A DNA stretch of 55,703 bases from Lachnoclostridium sp. (GCA_023664665.1 JAMPEY010000021.1:1-55703); one strand, 5' to 3'. Counted from the first letter of the stretch, positions 42,624 through 52,316 are shown. Translations and numbers: made by a program. The notes: generated from the letters alone by a model not told the origin.

Positions 42624-44273
42624 TTATTGCTGCATGGCAGTCATAAGCGCCGGCACCAGTTGTTTCTTTCTGGAAATCACACCTTCCAGACAAAAAGAAT
42701 TTCCCTCCGGCGCAACGCCAAAAGCCTCCCGAATCAGTCCTTCCGCGTTTTCCCCCACATACAAAAGCTCCGTGGATTCCCTGCCGATATCTGTCAGCAT
42801 AAAGAACAACATATCAACCTTTGCGGCATTTACGGCTTCCTTCAAATAGGGAAGGAGTTTTTTCTTGATATCGGAAAGCTCTTCCTTCGTCATGGCATTA
42901 ATCTGACCAACCCCAAAAGAAATGTCATTTACGGTAAAGGATTTAAAATCCTGATAAAAAATTTCCTTGGCTCCTTTTGCTGCTAAATTACTGCCCGCCT
43001 TAAACATTTCTCTGGCAAAGCGTTCCACATCAATTCCGGCAATCTCGCTCAGTTCTTCCGCTACCCGCCTGTCATAATCCGTACAGGTGGGGGAGCGGTA
43101 CATTAAAGTGTCGGATAAAATCGCCGCACATAAAAGCGCTGCCGTTGTCTTAGAAATCTCCATTCCGTTTTCCCGGTACATCTGATAAATAATGGTTGCC
43201 GTACAGCCAAGGGGCTGGTTACGGAAAAATACGGGAGACATCGTTTCCAGACTGCCCAGACGGTGATGGTCTATTATTTCCAGAATCCGGGCGTTTTCTA
43301 TACCGTTTACCGCCTGACTCTTCTCATTGTGGTCTACCAGAATCAGCTTTTTGGGCGACATATTTAAGAGATTCCGCCTTGAAATCATACCCATATAATT
43401 TCCGCTTTTATCCAAAATCGGAAAATCCCTGTGCCGCTTTTTCGCCATGATCTCTTTGATATTATCCGTATATTCATCCATCCGGAAGGTAATTAAATGT
43501 TCCCTCCTCATGAAATGCCGGATGGGCATACTCTGATTGATCAGCCTTGCCACCGTGTAAGTATCATGATTACTGCTGATAATAGTACAGCCTTTCTCCT
43601 CCGCAAGTCTTTTGATCGTCATGGATATGGAAGCTCCCTCGCATACCACCAGACAGTCCGCTTTCATTTCTATGGCACAAAGTTGGGATTCATAGCGATT
43701 TCCCAAAATCACCAAGTCATGCTCCTCAATATAGTTTTCCATAAAATCCGGATTGGCTGCGGCAATCAGCACCTTGCCCTTGTCAAAAACGGCGTCCTCA
43801 TTTCCCGTGACTGTTTGCCCGTCCAGAGTTTCCACAATATTTTTATATTTCGTCCGAGCCGTGGCAAGAATCCTGCTGTCATACACATCCATGTAAGAGG
43901 TGGCAATGTCGCTGATGGTAATAAGCCCCACTAGTTTATTTTCCTCCGTAACCGGCAGTGTGACAACATTATTATCCTTCATGAGATTCCACGCTTTTTT
44001 TAAGGAAATCTCCTGAGACACCCCTTCCATTTCCCGGATTTCAATATCCCTTACCTGAGTCCTGACATCCTTAATATACAAAGGTTTTTGTACGCCGAAA
44101 CGCTCTAAGACATATTGGGTTTCTTCATTGAGATGCCCCGCCCGGACAGCGATATATTCCGTCTCCGGGTCAAGCCTGTTCTTCAGCTCTGCATAACAGA
44201 TGGCGGAACATATCGAATCGGTATCCGGATTTTTATGACCCGCTATAAAGACTTTTTCCTTTTTTATTCCCAT
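42624..44273 (-). CDS. ppaC: Manganese-dependent inorganic pyrophosphatase with CBS and DRTGG domains
   Basis: 549 aa family II pyrophosphatase. The DHH part is split: VFIAGHKNPDTDSICSAICY (metal site) at the N-terminus, then CBS (VVTLPVTEENKLVGLITISD), a DRTGG domain (~165-260), a second CBS (RDFPILDKSGNYMGMISRRN), and then LVDHNE, EIIDHHRLG and the DHHA2 domain. CBS-PPases are regulated by AMP/ADP and diadenosine polyphosphates (family knowledge). Start ATG 44273 (MGIKKEK). It follows ptsI by ~30 bp. Confidence 0.93.
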   Translation of the reverse strand: MGIKKEKVFIAGHKNPDTDSICSAICYAELKNRLDPETEYIAVRAGHLNEETQYVLERFGVQKPLYIKDVRTQVRDIEIREMEGVSQEISLKKAWNLMKDNNVVTLPVTEENKLVGLITISDIATSYMDVYDSRILATARTKYKNIVETLDGQTVTGNEDAVFDKGKVLIAAANPDFMENYIEEHDLVILGNRYESQLCAIEMKADCLVVCEGASISMTIKRLAEEKGCTIISSNHDTYTVARLINQSMPIRHFMRREHLITFRMDEYTDNIKEIMAKKRHRDFPILDKSGNYMGMISRRNLLNMSPKKLILVDHNEKSQAVNGIENARILEIIDHHRLGSLETMSPVFFRNQPLGCTATIIYQMYRENGMEISKTTAALLCAAILSDTLMYRSPTCTDYDRRVAEELSEIAGIDVERFAREMFKAGSNLAAKGAKEIFYQDFKSFTVNDISFGVGQINAMTKEELSDIKKKLLPYLKEAVNAAKVDMLFFMLTDIGRESTELLYVGENAEGLIREAFGVAPEGNSFCLEGVISRKKQLVPALMTAMQQ

Positions 44274-44304
44274 ATTTCCTCTCATTCCGCCGTTTTGTCA
44301 ACCT

Positions 44305-45948
44305 TTACTTACCCGCCTTATATTGCTCCACATTTGTTTCCAGCACAATCTTGCGAAGAGGTAGTATACTCCCCGGTGACACGGACAATTCATCCACACC
44401 CATGGCAAGAAACTCTTTGGTTAAAGTCTGATCCGCTCCCAGTTCTCCGCAGATTCCCGCCCAGATGCCCGCTTTGTGGGCATTCTCTACTACCATGGAA
44501 ATCATACGCAAAATTGCAGGATGATGCGCATCATAAAACTCGTCCAGCTTCGTATTCTGACGGTCAATAGCCAAAGTATACTGTGTTAAATCATTTGTCC
44601 CGATGCTGAAGAAGTCCACTTCTTTCGCAAGCTCATCACTGATCAGCGCCGCCGCCGGAGTTTCAATCATAATCCCTTGTTCCGGTTCCCCGTAAGAAAT
44701 GCCCTGTGAATTCAATTCTTCTTTTACCGATGACACGATCTCCCGTATCCGCCTAATTTCTTCCACACTAGTTATCATAGGATACATAATGGCTATTTTG
44801 CCAAAGAGACTTGCCCGAAACAGTGCCCTTAGTTGAGTCTTAAACACTTCCGGACGGGTCAGGCAGATGCGGATTGCCCGACATCCCAATGCCGGATTTT
44901 CCTCATGCTCCATATCAAAATAATCACACTGTTTATCCGCTCCGATATCCAGCGTTCTTATGATGACTCTCTTGCCTGCCATGGTCTTTGCCGCCTGCTT
45001 ATATATTTGAAACTGTTCCTCCTCCGTAGGGTATTGGTTTCTTTCCAGATAGATGAATTCACTTCGGAAAAGACCGATACCGCCCGCATCGTTTTGAATC
45101 GCCATGGCTATGTCTTTTATATTTCCGATATTAGCATATATCATCACCTCTTGCCCATCCAAAGTTCTATTTTTCTTTCCTCTGAGAGTCAGGAGAAACT
45201 CCTTTCTCTCCTGCTCCTCCTGTTGCCGCTTCTTCATTTCTTCTAAAGTTTTCCGGTCCGGCTCCACATAAAGGATTCCGCTTTCGCCGTCCACAATCCC
45301 AATCTTTCCGTCCATGGTTTCGTCAAGGGGCAGTGGCGTTCCCACTAATGCCGGTATCGCCATCATTCTTGCCAAAACTGCTGTGTGGGAATGAGCGGAA
45401 CCATGGACGGTGACAAAGGACAGCACCTTATCTTTGTCAATCTGCACGGTTTCCGAAGGCACCAGATCATCCGCCACCACGATCACCGGCTCCTGTCCGC
45501 CGATATTTTGCTCATCCTTTCCCAGCAATCCATCGATAAGCCGCTTGGATATATCCTTGACATCCGCTGCCCTGGCTTTCATATAATCATCATCCATGGC
45601 GGCAAACATCCGCGAAAAATAGTCCCTCGTGGAAGCCACCGCATACTCCGCATTGACGCCCTGACTGCGCACGATGTTTTCCACGGATTCATTATAGTCG
45701 GCATCCTCTAACATCATCCGATGTCCTTCAAAGATTGCCGCATCTGCTTCGCCCACTTCCCGTAGTGCCTTTTGATACAAAACTTTAAGCTGGTCCATAG
45801 CCTTTTCTTTTGCGGCTTCATAACGGCGCATCTCTTCGTCCGCATCCTCAATAGGAGTGGGGTTTACCTGTTTTTCATTCTTTTTATAAACACTGATTTT
45901 GCCGATAGCAATACCGCTGCATACGCTTTTCCCATTATATACTCTCAT
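44305..45948 (-). CDS. ptsI: PTS enzyme I (phosphoenolpyruvate-protein phosphotransferase)
   Basis: 547 aa. The phosphohistidine segment reads VHGSAHSHTAVLARMMAIP instead of the usual GGRTSHTA, with the His kept. The PEP-binding barrel shows LFRSEFIYLERNQYPTEEEQ, IIRTLDIGADKQCDYF, CRAIRICLTRPEVFKTQLRA, GIMIETPAAAL and ICGELGAD. It passes phosphate from PEP to HPr. ATG 45948 overlaps the fruK stop as ATGA. No ptsH is present here. Confidence 0.94.
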   Translation of the reverse strand: MRVYNGKSVCSGIAIGKISVYKKNEKQVNPTPIEDADEEMRRYEAAKEKAMDQLKVLYQKALREVGEADAAIFEGHRMMLEDADYNESVENIVRSQGVNAEYAVASTRDYFSRMFAAMDDDYMKARAADVKDISKRLIDGLLGKDEQNIGGQEPVIVVADDLVPSETVQIDKDKVLSFVTVHGSAHSHTAVLARMMAIPALVGTPLPLDETMDGKIGIVDGESGILYVEPDRKTLEEMKKRQQEEQERKEFLLTLRGKKNRTLDGQEVMIYANIGNIKDIAMAIQNDAGGIGLFRSEFIYLERNQYPTEEEQFQIYKQAAKTMAGKRVIIRTLDIGADKQCDYFDMEHEENPALGCRAIRICLTRPEVFKTQLRALFRASLFGKIAIMYPMITSVEEIRRIREIVSSVKEELNSQGISYGEPEQGIMIETPAAALISDELAKEVDFFSIGTNDLTQYTLAIDRQNTKLDEFYDAHHPAILRMISMVVENAHKAGIWAGICGELGADQTLTKEFLAMGVDELSVSPGSILPLRKIVLETNVEQYKAGK

Positions 45949-46877
45949 GGGCTGTCTCCTTTGAGTTCATGAGAAACCACCTGCTCATATACTTTCTCAA
46001 TCTCCCGTTTCGTTGCCAGATTTTCGGAAAATGCACTGGCGCTTCCTGCTGCAACTCCCATTCGGAATGCATATTCATAGTCCTGCTTCTCCATATATCC
46101 TGCCATAAATCCGGCCGCCATGGAGTCGCCTGCTCCCACGGCGTTTACTAATTTTCCTTTCGGTACGGACGCTTCATAAATCCTTCCGTCTTCCGTCACC
46201 AGCACGGCACCTTCTCCTGCCATGGAAATCAGTACATTTCTCGCGCCCATTTCCTGAAGTTTCCGCCCATAGGGCACCGCTTCCTGCCGGGTATGAAGCT
46301 CCACACCGAACATCTCTCCCAGCTCGTGATGATTGGGCTTGATCAAAAACGGATGATAAGAAAGCACATTCAACAAAAGCTCCCTTGTGGCGTCCACCAC
46401 AATCCTGACTCCTTTTCCGTCCAATCGTTCCATAATCTTCTGATAAGCATTATCCGGCATGGAGACGGGAATGCTGCCCGATAAAAAGAGCGTGTCCCCC
46501 CGCCCCAGACTGCCAAGCTGCTCCATCAACATTTGCACCTTCTCCGGAGCAATTTGGGGACCCTGCCCGTTAATTTCCGTTCCGTCAATGGACTTTAATT
46601 TCAAATTAATCCGTGTAAATCCCTCTTCCACCCTGATAAAACCATTTTTCACACCCATGATTTCCAAGCGCTTTACTACTTCGTCACCGGTAAACCCTGC
46701 AATAAATCCAAGCGCTGTACTTTCTTTTCCAAGATTCATCAGCACAATGGAAACATTGATTCCCTTGCCTCCCGGCAGAAGAAGTTCTGACCTTGTACGG
46801 TTGGTAATCCCCAGCTCAAAATCCTCCACCGCTACGATATAATCAAGGGACGGATTAAAAGTTACGGTATAAATCAT
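45945..46877 (-). CDS. fruK: 1-phosphofructokinase (PfkB family)
   Basis: 310 aa. MIYTVTFNPSLDYIVAVEDF is the 1-PFK/tagatose-6-P kinase start; LLPGGKGINVSIVL, LFLSGSIPVSMPDNAY, IKPNHHELGEMFG and the anion hole with catalytic Asp, VNAVGAGDSMAAGFMAGY, follow. It converts fructose-1-P to fructose-1,6-P2. No fructose EIIBC is adjacent, so a LacC-type substrate cannot be excluded. It heads fruK-ptsI-ppaC behind the promoter at 46927-46955. Confidence 0.9.
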   Translation of the reverse strand: MIYTVTFNPSLDYIVAVEDFELGITNRTRSELLLPGGKGINVSIVLMNLGKESTALGFIAGFTGDEVVKRLEIMGVKNGFIRVEEGFTRINLKLKSIDGTEINGQGPQIAPEKVQMLMEQLGSLGRGDTLFLSGSIPVSMPDNAYQKIMERLDGKGVRIVVDATRELLLNVLSYHPFLIKPNHHELGEMFGVELHTRQEAVPYGRKLQEMGARNVLISMAGEGAVLVTEDGRIYEASVPKGKLVNAVGAGDSMAAGFMAGYMEKQDYEYAFRMGVAAGSASAFSENLATKREIEKVYEQVVSHELKGDSP

Positions 46878-46926
46878 CCTGCTTCCTGCCTTTTAACTTA
46901 TTTTCCATATTTGGTTTTGTAAATTT

Positions 46927-46955
46927 ATCATATCATCAAATTTCCTTATACTCAA
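46927..46955 (-). promoter_or_regulatory. Promoter of fruK-ptsI-ppaC
   Basis: Minus strand TTGAGT (46950-46955), 17-bp spacer, TATGAT (46927-46932). The rest of the 46878-47145 spacer is AT-rich and shared with the divergent kinase gene, for which I see no clear promoter. Confidence 0.6.
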
Positions 46956-47145
46956 TCACTATTATCCATAAAATTTCCAAAATATATAAAAATGGTAGAC
47001 TTATTAAGTGCATTTTTGTTACAATAAATTCATATAAATGTCGCATGTAAAATCTGCAGTAAATAATGACAAAGTTTGCAAATACATAGTAAAGATATAA
47101 GATTGAAAATGAAAATGCTACTCAAGCGGAGGAATTGGAATAAAA

Positions 47146-49848
47146 ATGATACTACATATTTTAGTGATAGCAATACAGTTAATTGGTGTATTTGTGCCCT
47201 TTGTGGGCTGTATCTGCCTTTTAAAACAGGCGAAAAACAGGACTTCCATGTATCTGCTTTTGGCAAACCTCGGATGTCTGATCATCAATGGCAGTTATCT
47301 GCTGCTTCTTCAGACCCAGACTCATGAGGGCGCACTGATTTCCCTGAAAATGGAATATTTTGGAAATGTGGTTTTTTATTTGATGTTTGGGCTGTTTTTA
47401 TGGTCCTATCTGGGATTGAAAAGACATAGGTGGACTAAGATAGTCCTCTCACTCTGGAGCGCTATGGAAGTGCTGTTTTTGTTATGCATCTGGGTGACAA
47501 ACGGCTTTCCTTTGGTATTTGAAACACTGCAGTTTGACCGAATCGAGCGTTTTGGTCTGGTGCTGGTTCAAATCACCCCCGGAGTCCTCTATATGATTCG
47601 CTATTGCTTAATATGCATGTTTTTACTCTACTTTATGATTTATACCATCGTGCGAATCTTTTCCGTGCCCATTGCCTCGGAGCGCAATAATCTCATAAAA
47701 GTGGGAGCATCGCAGTTTGTTATTGTCGCTTCTTTAACCCTCATGATTTTATTTAATTTTTCCTTTGATATTGTGCCGCTTTGCGCGTCCACATCCATTT
47801 TGTCCATTATTGTCAGTGCATTCCGCAATGAATTCTTCGGCATTACGGAGCTGGGACAGCAATGGGTGTTTGAACAGATGGAAGATGCTTTTATTATTAC
47901 AGATGAAATGTATGGCTATCTGGATTCCAACCTCTATGCCAAAAAGATATTTCCTGAATTGAATTATAAGCGGCGAAACGAAACCGTAGCAGGGGATATG
48001 TTCCGCCTTTTTACCAATGATGAAAAAGTGGTACAGGTTTATGGCAAATTTTATAATAAAAAGATTACCGAGATACGGGATAAGGGAACGGTGTCCGGCT
48101 ACAGTATGCTTCTGGTGGACATTACGGAACAACACGAACTGATGGAGCGCGTCAAGGAAGAAAAAGAGCGCGCCGATGCCGCAAATCAGGCAAAATCAGC
48201 CTTTGTTTCCAATGTGTCCCACGAAATCCGCACCCCCATGAATGCCATTGTGGGAATGACCCAGATTATGCTGCGCCAAAATGACCTTTCGGGACAGAAT
48301 AGGGAATATCTGAAAAACATCCAAAATTCGGGCAATGCACTGCTCACCCTTATCAATGATTTGCTGGATATGTCCAAGATTGAATCCGGCAAAATGGAGC
48401 TGGTGGATGAAGAGTACGATTTTATGTCCATGTTAAGCGACCTTGGCATGATTATTTTAAACCGAATCGGAAATAAGCCCGTGGAGCTTTTGTTTGACAT
48501 AGACCCGGATATTCCTGCAAAATTGTACGGCGATGCGCTGCGCATCCGCCAGATTATCATTAACCTGATGAACAACGCCACCAAATTTACGGAAAGCGGA
48601 TATGTGCGCCTTACGGTAAAAGTCAATCAGATTCAGGAAAAAGACATAGAACTTTTCATTTCCGTGCAGGACACCGGACAGGGCATCCGGGAGGAGGATT
48701 TAAATAAACTCTTCGGCACTTTCCAGCAGGTAGATACCAAGAAAAACCACCACAAAGAAGGCACGGGGCTTGGTCTGTCCATCTCCAAACAGCTGGTGGA
48801 ACTGATGCATGGAAACATCGGCGTTACCAGCGAATACGGAAAAGGGAGCGAATTTTATTTTACCATACACCAACAGGTAGCCTCCGAAGAAAAAGCCGCG
48901 CGAATTACCGAAGGCAGACAGGCAGCCGTTGCAGGCAGTCTGGAGAATGCTGAGGCAAATGAACTGCTGCGAAAATTAGTGGGCTATTATCATCTGGCCT
49001 ATGTGGAAGATATTCTGTCATTTGAGCAGCCTGAGCTTCCCCTGTATTATATTACGGATAGGTATAAACAGCTTGACGAGGAGATAAAGCAGACGCTTGA
49101 AAGTTTGAATGCCACAGTGTGCAGCATGACAAATCCCATGGCGGAAAACAGCCTGCCTGAAAACGCTTCTCCAAAAGGCGGCTTTTCGGAAAATGCTTCT
49201 TTAGAAGATGCGCCTTTAAAAGATGCTTCTCTGGAAAATGATTTCTCCAAAAATGTGCTGACCATGAATAAACCCTTGTACTGCTATAATTTCTGTAACC
49301 TTATCGAAAACCGCCTGAATAAGGATGCGGATGCGATGAAAGACGATATGGCAAGTTCTTCTGGTGGGTTCCAAGCTACAGGCGGAAATTCAGCGCAAGA
49401 TTCTGCATGCAGTATAAATAGCATAAATACAAACAGCATGGAGTTTACCGCGCCACAGGCCCGCATTCTGATTGTGGATGATAACGAAATCAACTGCATG
49501 GTTGCCGAGGAAATGTTAAAACCCTTAAAGCTGCAGATAGACCTTGCTTCCGACGGAAAACAGGCTCTTGAAATGATACAGAAGACTACCTATGACCTGG
49601 TTTTTATGGATCATTTAATGCCCGTGATGAACGGTTTAGAGGCCGTGGAAGCCCTGCGGAAATCAGAGTCCGATTATTGCAAAAACCTTCCTGTGATTGC
49701 CCTGACCGGAAATACCGGAAAAGACCAGCAGGAAGAATATTTCCGCGCGGGTATGAGCGATTATTTATCCAAACCCATTGACATGACGGAAATTTACCAC
49801 AAAATACGAAAATGGATTCCCGATAAAATCAGGGAATCCATTGAATAA
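47146..49848 (+). CDS. Hybrid sensor histidine kinase with 7-helix N-terminus, PAS and receiver domain
   Basis: 900 aa. Seven hydrophobic helices (~1-220, HisKA_7TM-like), a PAS domain (WVFEQMEDAFIITDEMYGYL to LVDITEQHELMERV), coiled coil, HisKA (NVSHEIRTPMNAIVGMTQIM, H359), HATPase (INLMNNATKFTESG, VQDTGQGIREEDLNKLF, GTGLGLSISK), a low-complexity linker (~665-710) and a receiver (ILIVDDNEINCMVAEE, phospho-Asp822 in FMDHLMP, ALTGNTG, SKPI). No separate response regulator is adjacent and there is no DNA-binding output. The last codons hold a GGATTCCC/GGGAATCC hairpin. Confidence 0.93.
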   Translation: MILHILVIAIQLIGVFVPFVGCICLLKQAKNRTSMYLLLANLGCLIINGSYLLLLQTQTHEGALISLKMEYFGNVVFYLMFGLFLWSYLGLKRHRWTKIVLSLWSAMEVLFLLCIWVTNGFPLVFETLQFDRIERFGLVLVQITPGVLYMIRYCLICMFLLYFMIYTIVRIFSVPIASERNNLIKVGASQFVIVASLTLMILFNFSFDIVPLCASTSILSIIVSAFRNEFFGITELGQQWVFEQMEDAFIITDEMYGYLDSNLYAKKIFPELNYKRRNETVAGDMFRLFTNDEKVVQVYGKFYNKKITEIRDKGTVSGYSMLLVDITEQHELMERVKEEKERADAANQAKSAFVSNVSHEIRTPMNAIVGMTQIMLRQNDLSGQNREYLKNIQNSGNALLTLINDLLDMSKIESGKMELVDEEYDFMSMLSDLGMIILNRIGNKPVELLFDIDPDIPAKLYGDALRIRQIIINLMNNATKFTESGYVRLTVKVNQIQEKDIELFISVQDTGQGIREEDLNKLFGTFQQVDTKKNHHKEGTGLGLSISKQLVELMHGNIGVTSEYGKGSEFYFTIHQQVASEEKAARITEGRQAAVAGSLENAEANELLRKLVGYYHLAYVEDILSFEQPELPLYYITDRYKQLDEEIKQTLESLNATVCSMTNPMAENSLPENASPKGGFSENASLEDAPLKDASLENDFSKNVLTMNKPLYCYNFCNLIENRLNKDADAMKDDMASSSGGFQATGGNSAQDSACSINSINTNSMEFTAPQARILIVDDNEINCMVAEEMLKPLKLQIDLASDGKQALEMIQKTTYDLVFMDHLMPVMNGLEAVEALRKSESDYCKNLPVIALTGNTGKDQQEEYFRAGMSDYLSKPIDMTEIYHKIRKWIPDKIRESIE

Positions 49849-49872
49849 AGGCAGCATAGCCGATAAGCAGCA

Positions 49873-50394
49873 TTAACTAAAAAAATCTATAATTTCTTCT
49901 GCGCTTACCGGCTCCATATCATTTGCATCGACCCCTACATCATATCGCCGGATTCCATTTTTTCGATTTTCCATATTATAACTTTTATGATTATGCTGAT
50001 GCCCATGAAGCGCAATTGCTCCCTTTCCACAACCCTTCCACTCCACAATAGGATAATGAAATAAGATAAAGCTTGTATTTAAGTAAGTAATTTCCATATA
50101 ATCCCGAACGGACACAAATAATGACTGTTCAAATTCAGGACTGTCTACAAAGTTATCATGATTTCCCCTGATAAGGTATTTTTTGCCACGCAGCGAAGAC
50201 AGATACGCCGATGCAATATCTGCGCCTTTCATTGTAAAATCGCCAAGAATATAGACTTCATCATCCGATGATATCTTGTCATTCCATCTCTTAATCAAAG
50301 CCTTATTCATATCTTCCACATTGGAAAATGGTCTGTGTGTATGCTTAATTATTTTATCATGGCAAAAATGTAAATCTGCTGTAAAATATACCAT
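49873..50394 (-). CDS. Small cytoplasmic metallophosphoesterase
   Basis: 173 aa calcineurin-like enzyme with intact metal motifs: TADLHFCHDKII, ILGDFTMKG, LIRGNHDNF, FHYPIVEW and LHGHQHNH. No signal or membrane helix. Its ATG shares the A of the ABC-F stop (TGATG), so the two are translationally coupled. Similar proteins are cytoplasmic phosphodiesterases of unknown substrate; a link to nucleotide or RNA repair under translation stress is speculation. Confidence 0.9.
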   Translation of the reverse strand: MVYFTADLHFCHDKIIKHTHRPFSNVEDMNKALIKRWNDKISSDDEVYILGDFTMKGADIASAYLSSLRGKKYLIRGNHDNFVDSPEFEQSLFVSVRDYMEITYLNTSFILFHYPIVEWKGCGKGAIALHGHQHNHKSYNMENRKNGIRRYDVGVDANDMEPVSAEEIIDFFS

Positions 50395-51926
50395 CAGATG
50401 TGCGCCTCCTTTAATCCTTCCTCCGTCAGCTCATACACCTTATCGCAAACCTCCGCGATATATTTGCGGTCGTGGGATATGCTGATAATAGCTCCCTGAT
50501 AATCCGCAAGAATCCGTCGGATAACCGGTCCCGACAGCGGCGAAAAATTGCGGCTTGGTTCGTCTAATAAAAGCACATTACAGTCCGATGCGCATAAGTA
50601 CAAAAACATGACCTTTGCCTTCTGCCCACCGGACAATTCCTTCATGGGATGCATCATTTCATCGGAAGTAAACTTCATGCTGCCCAGATAAGTGCGCATC
50701 ATGGAAATGCTCTCTTTGCTGCCATCTGACAAAAAATCCACCGCCGACTGCTCTAAATCCAAAAATTCCTCATAATCCTGTGGCATATAAGCTGCCTTGA
50801 TATCCGTCCGCTGCAGCAATCCTTCCGCCAAACGATGCATCAGGGTTGTTTTCCCGCAGCCGTTTTTTCCAATGATACAGATATGCTCCGGTCCCCTTAC
50901 AAAGAGATGAATGTTTTTTGCGAGGATAAACTTAGCAGCACACAACTCCTTCAAATTAAAGTCCAGCACTACCTTTCCCTCCGGCATAGATGCTTTGCTT
51001 CCAAATTTTGCAAACATCGCCTCTTCATATTCCGGGCACTCCGTCATATTTTCAAACTCTTTTTCAAAGCGTGCTTCGTATGCTTTTATCCTGTGCATAC
51101 TCTTTTTTAAAAGACTTCCGACATGTGGGTTTTGCCTGCTGACTATATTTTGCTGATGCTCCACCTTCTGCTGGATGCGCCTGAATCTTTCCTGCTGCTT
51201 CTCATACTCCCGGCGCTCATTTTTAGCCATCTGTTCCTGCTTCTCAAACTGCATCCCCCTCTGGGCAATATACTCTCCATAACCCAAACTCATCACATTG
51301 CAGCGGGGAGTGGTCTTGCGCTTAAGCTGTTCTATGTGGATAATCCTGTTTGCCGTGTGCTCCAAAAGCGTTTCGTCATGAGAAATATAAAGCACTGGAA
51401 TGCTGCTGCTTTTAATAAAATGCTCCAGCCAGATAAGGGTTTCCATATCCAGATTATTGGATGGCTCATCCAAAAGAAGTATGGTCGGCTCCTGAATTAA
51501 CAGCCCTATAAGCTGTGCCTTGATTTTCTCTCCGCCAGAGAGCGACTTTAAAAGCTCATCTGAATAAATGCGCTCTGCTGAAAATCCTATTTTACTGCAT
51601 AGCCTTGCAAGCTCGCCAAACTCCTTGTCAAAAAACCCCTCCTGTCCGGCAAAATATTCGTAAACGCTGCACTCCTGTTTATCTGCCGGAAATTCCTGCG
51701 GCAGATAGCCGAACCGTTCCCCTGTCCGCAGAATTTCCCCTTCATACTCCACATATTCCTCCGCCATTTCGGGAGCATAAATAAGCTTTAGCAGAGTGCT
51801 TTTCCCATTTCCTTCCTCGCCAATCAGGGCACATTTATCTCCCGAATTAAGGCTGAAATTAAAATCCTCTAGTAAAATACGATAATCTTTTTTATGGCGT
51901 ATGGTTAAATGTTTGATTTGCAACAT
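50394..51926 (-). CDS. ABC-F family ATPase (ribosome-associated, antibiotic-resistance type)
   Basis: 510 aa, two ATPase domains and no membrane helix. Domain 1: GEEGNGKSTLLKLI, LSGGEKIKAQL, LLLDEPSNNLDMETL. Linker ~230-310 is a long charged coiled coil (EKQEQMAKNERREYEKQQER), the P-site tRNA interaction motif. Domain 2: GKNGCGKTTLMHRL, LSGGQKAKVMFLYL, LLLDEPSRNFSPLSG. ABC-F proteins dislodge ribosome-bound antibiotics or rescue stalled ribosomes. A 330-nt leader behind a consensus promoter precedes it, as in antibiotic-inducible family members. Confidence 0.9.
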   Translation of the reverse strand: MLQIKHLTIRHKKDYRILLEDFNFSLNSGDKCALIGEEGNGKSTLLKLIYAPEMAEEYVEYEGEILRTGERFGYLPQEFPADKQECSVYEYFAGQEGFFDKEFGELARLCSKIGFSAERIYSDELLKSLSGGEKIKAQLIGLLIQEPTILLLDEPSNNLDMETLIWLEHFIKSSSIPVLYISHDETLLEHTANRIIHIEQLKRKTTPRCNVMSLGYGEYIAQRGMQFEKQEQMAKNERREYEKQQERFRRIQQKVEHQQNIVSRQNPHVGSLLKKSMHRIKAYEARFEKEFENMTECPEYEEAMFAKFGSKASMPEGKVVLDFNLKELCAAKFILAKNIHLFVRGPEHICIIGKNGCGKTTLMHRLAEGLLQRTDIKAAYMPQDYEEFLDLEQSAVDFLSDGSKESISMMRTYLGSMKFTSDEMMHPMKELSGGQKAKVMFLYLCASDCNVLLLDEPSRNFSPLSGPVIRRILADYQGAIISISHDRKYIAEVCDKVYELTEEGLKEAHI

Positions 51927-52256
51927 ATAATCCCTCCTCGTACTATTTCCTTGTTTTTGACTTTTTGTGAAAACACGAGGGGGAATTTATTTCCTATTTC
52001 GCCAAACAACAAAAGGAACTGCCATACCGAAAAATCAGTAAACAGCTCCCTGCATATATGCAGGAAAAGATGCCCAACAAAATAAAAGTACACAAATCTA
52101 CATTGCACCTTTTCAGGGCACAACGCAAACCTCTCGAAAGTCCCTTCTGTGTCTTCTATCTTGTTATCTCCGCATCTTCCCACTACCTTTCTTGAAAAAT
52201 CAAACTGTGTCGATTCCCTTTATATTCGCAGTTCTATGCCTTATACCACAAAATCA
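51927..52256 (-). promoter_or_regulatory. Long structured leader of the ABC-F gene
   Basis: About 330 nt lie between the predicted start and the ABC-F ATG. It contains a perfect palindrome CCTGCATATATGCAGG (52049-52064), and directly downstream a hairpin pairing GGAGCTG with CAGTTCC (around 52014-52048). A three-codon frame ATG-CGG-AGA-TAA lies at 52163-52174 near an AAGGT site. The arrangement suits ribosome-mediated attenuation, known for several ABC-F and erm genes. No U-tract terminator is obvious. Confidence 0.55.
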
Positions 52257-52261
52257 GCTTT

Positions 52262-52290
52262 ATTATATCTAAGTTATGGAGGATTGTCAA
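52262..52290 (-). promoter_or_regulatory. Consensus promoter of the ABC-F leader
   Basis: Minus strand TTGACA (52285-52290), 17-bp spacer, TATAAT (52262-52267): a perfect match to the sigma-A consensus. Such strength is expected when control lies downstream, in the leader. Confidence 0.85.
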
Positions 52291-52316
52291 CATACGATTT
52301 CGCTTGGATAGGCTGC

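Noticed and set aside
49813..49840. Perfect 9-bp hairpin at the end of the histidine kinase gene as a terminator
   Set aside because: It lies inside the coding sequence and has no T-run after it on either strand.
51905..52183. 92-codon frame across the ABC-F leader, in a different register from the gene
   Set aside because: It begins at a GTG with no spaced ribosome site, overlaps the ABC-F start and covers the hairpins. Composition is not protein-like; it is better explained as leader RNA.
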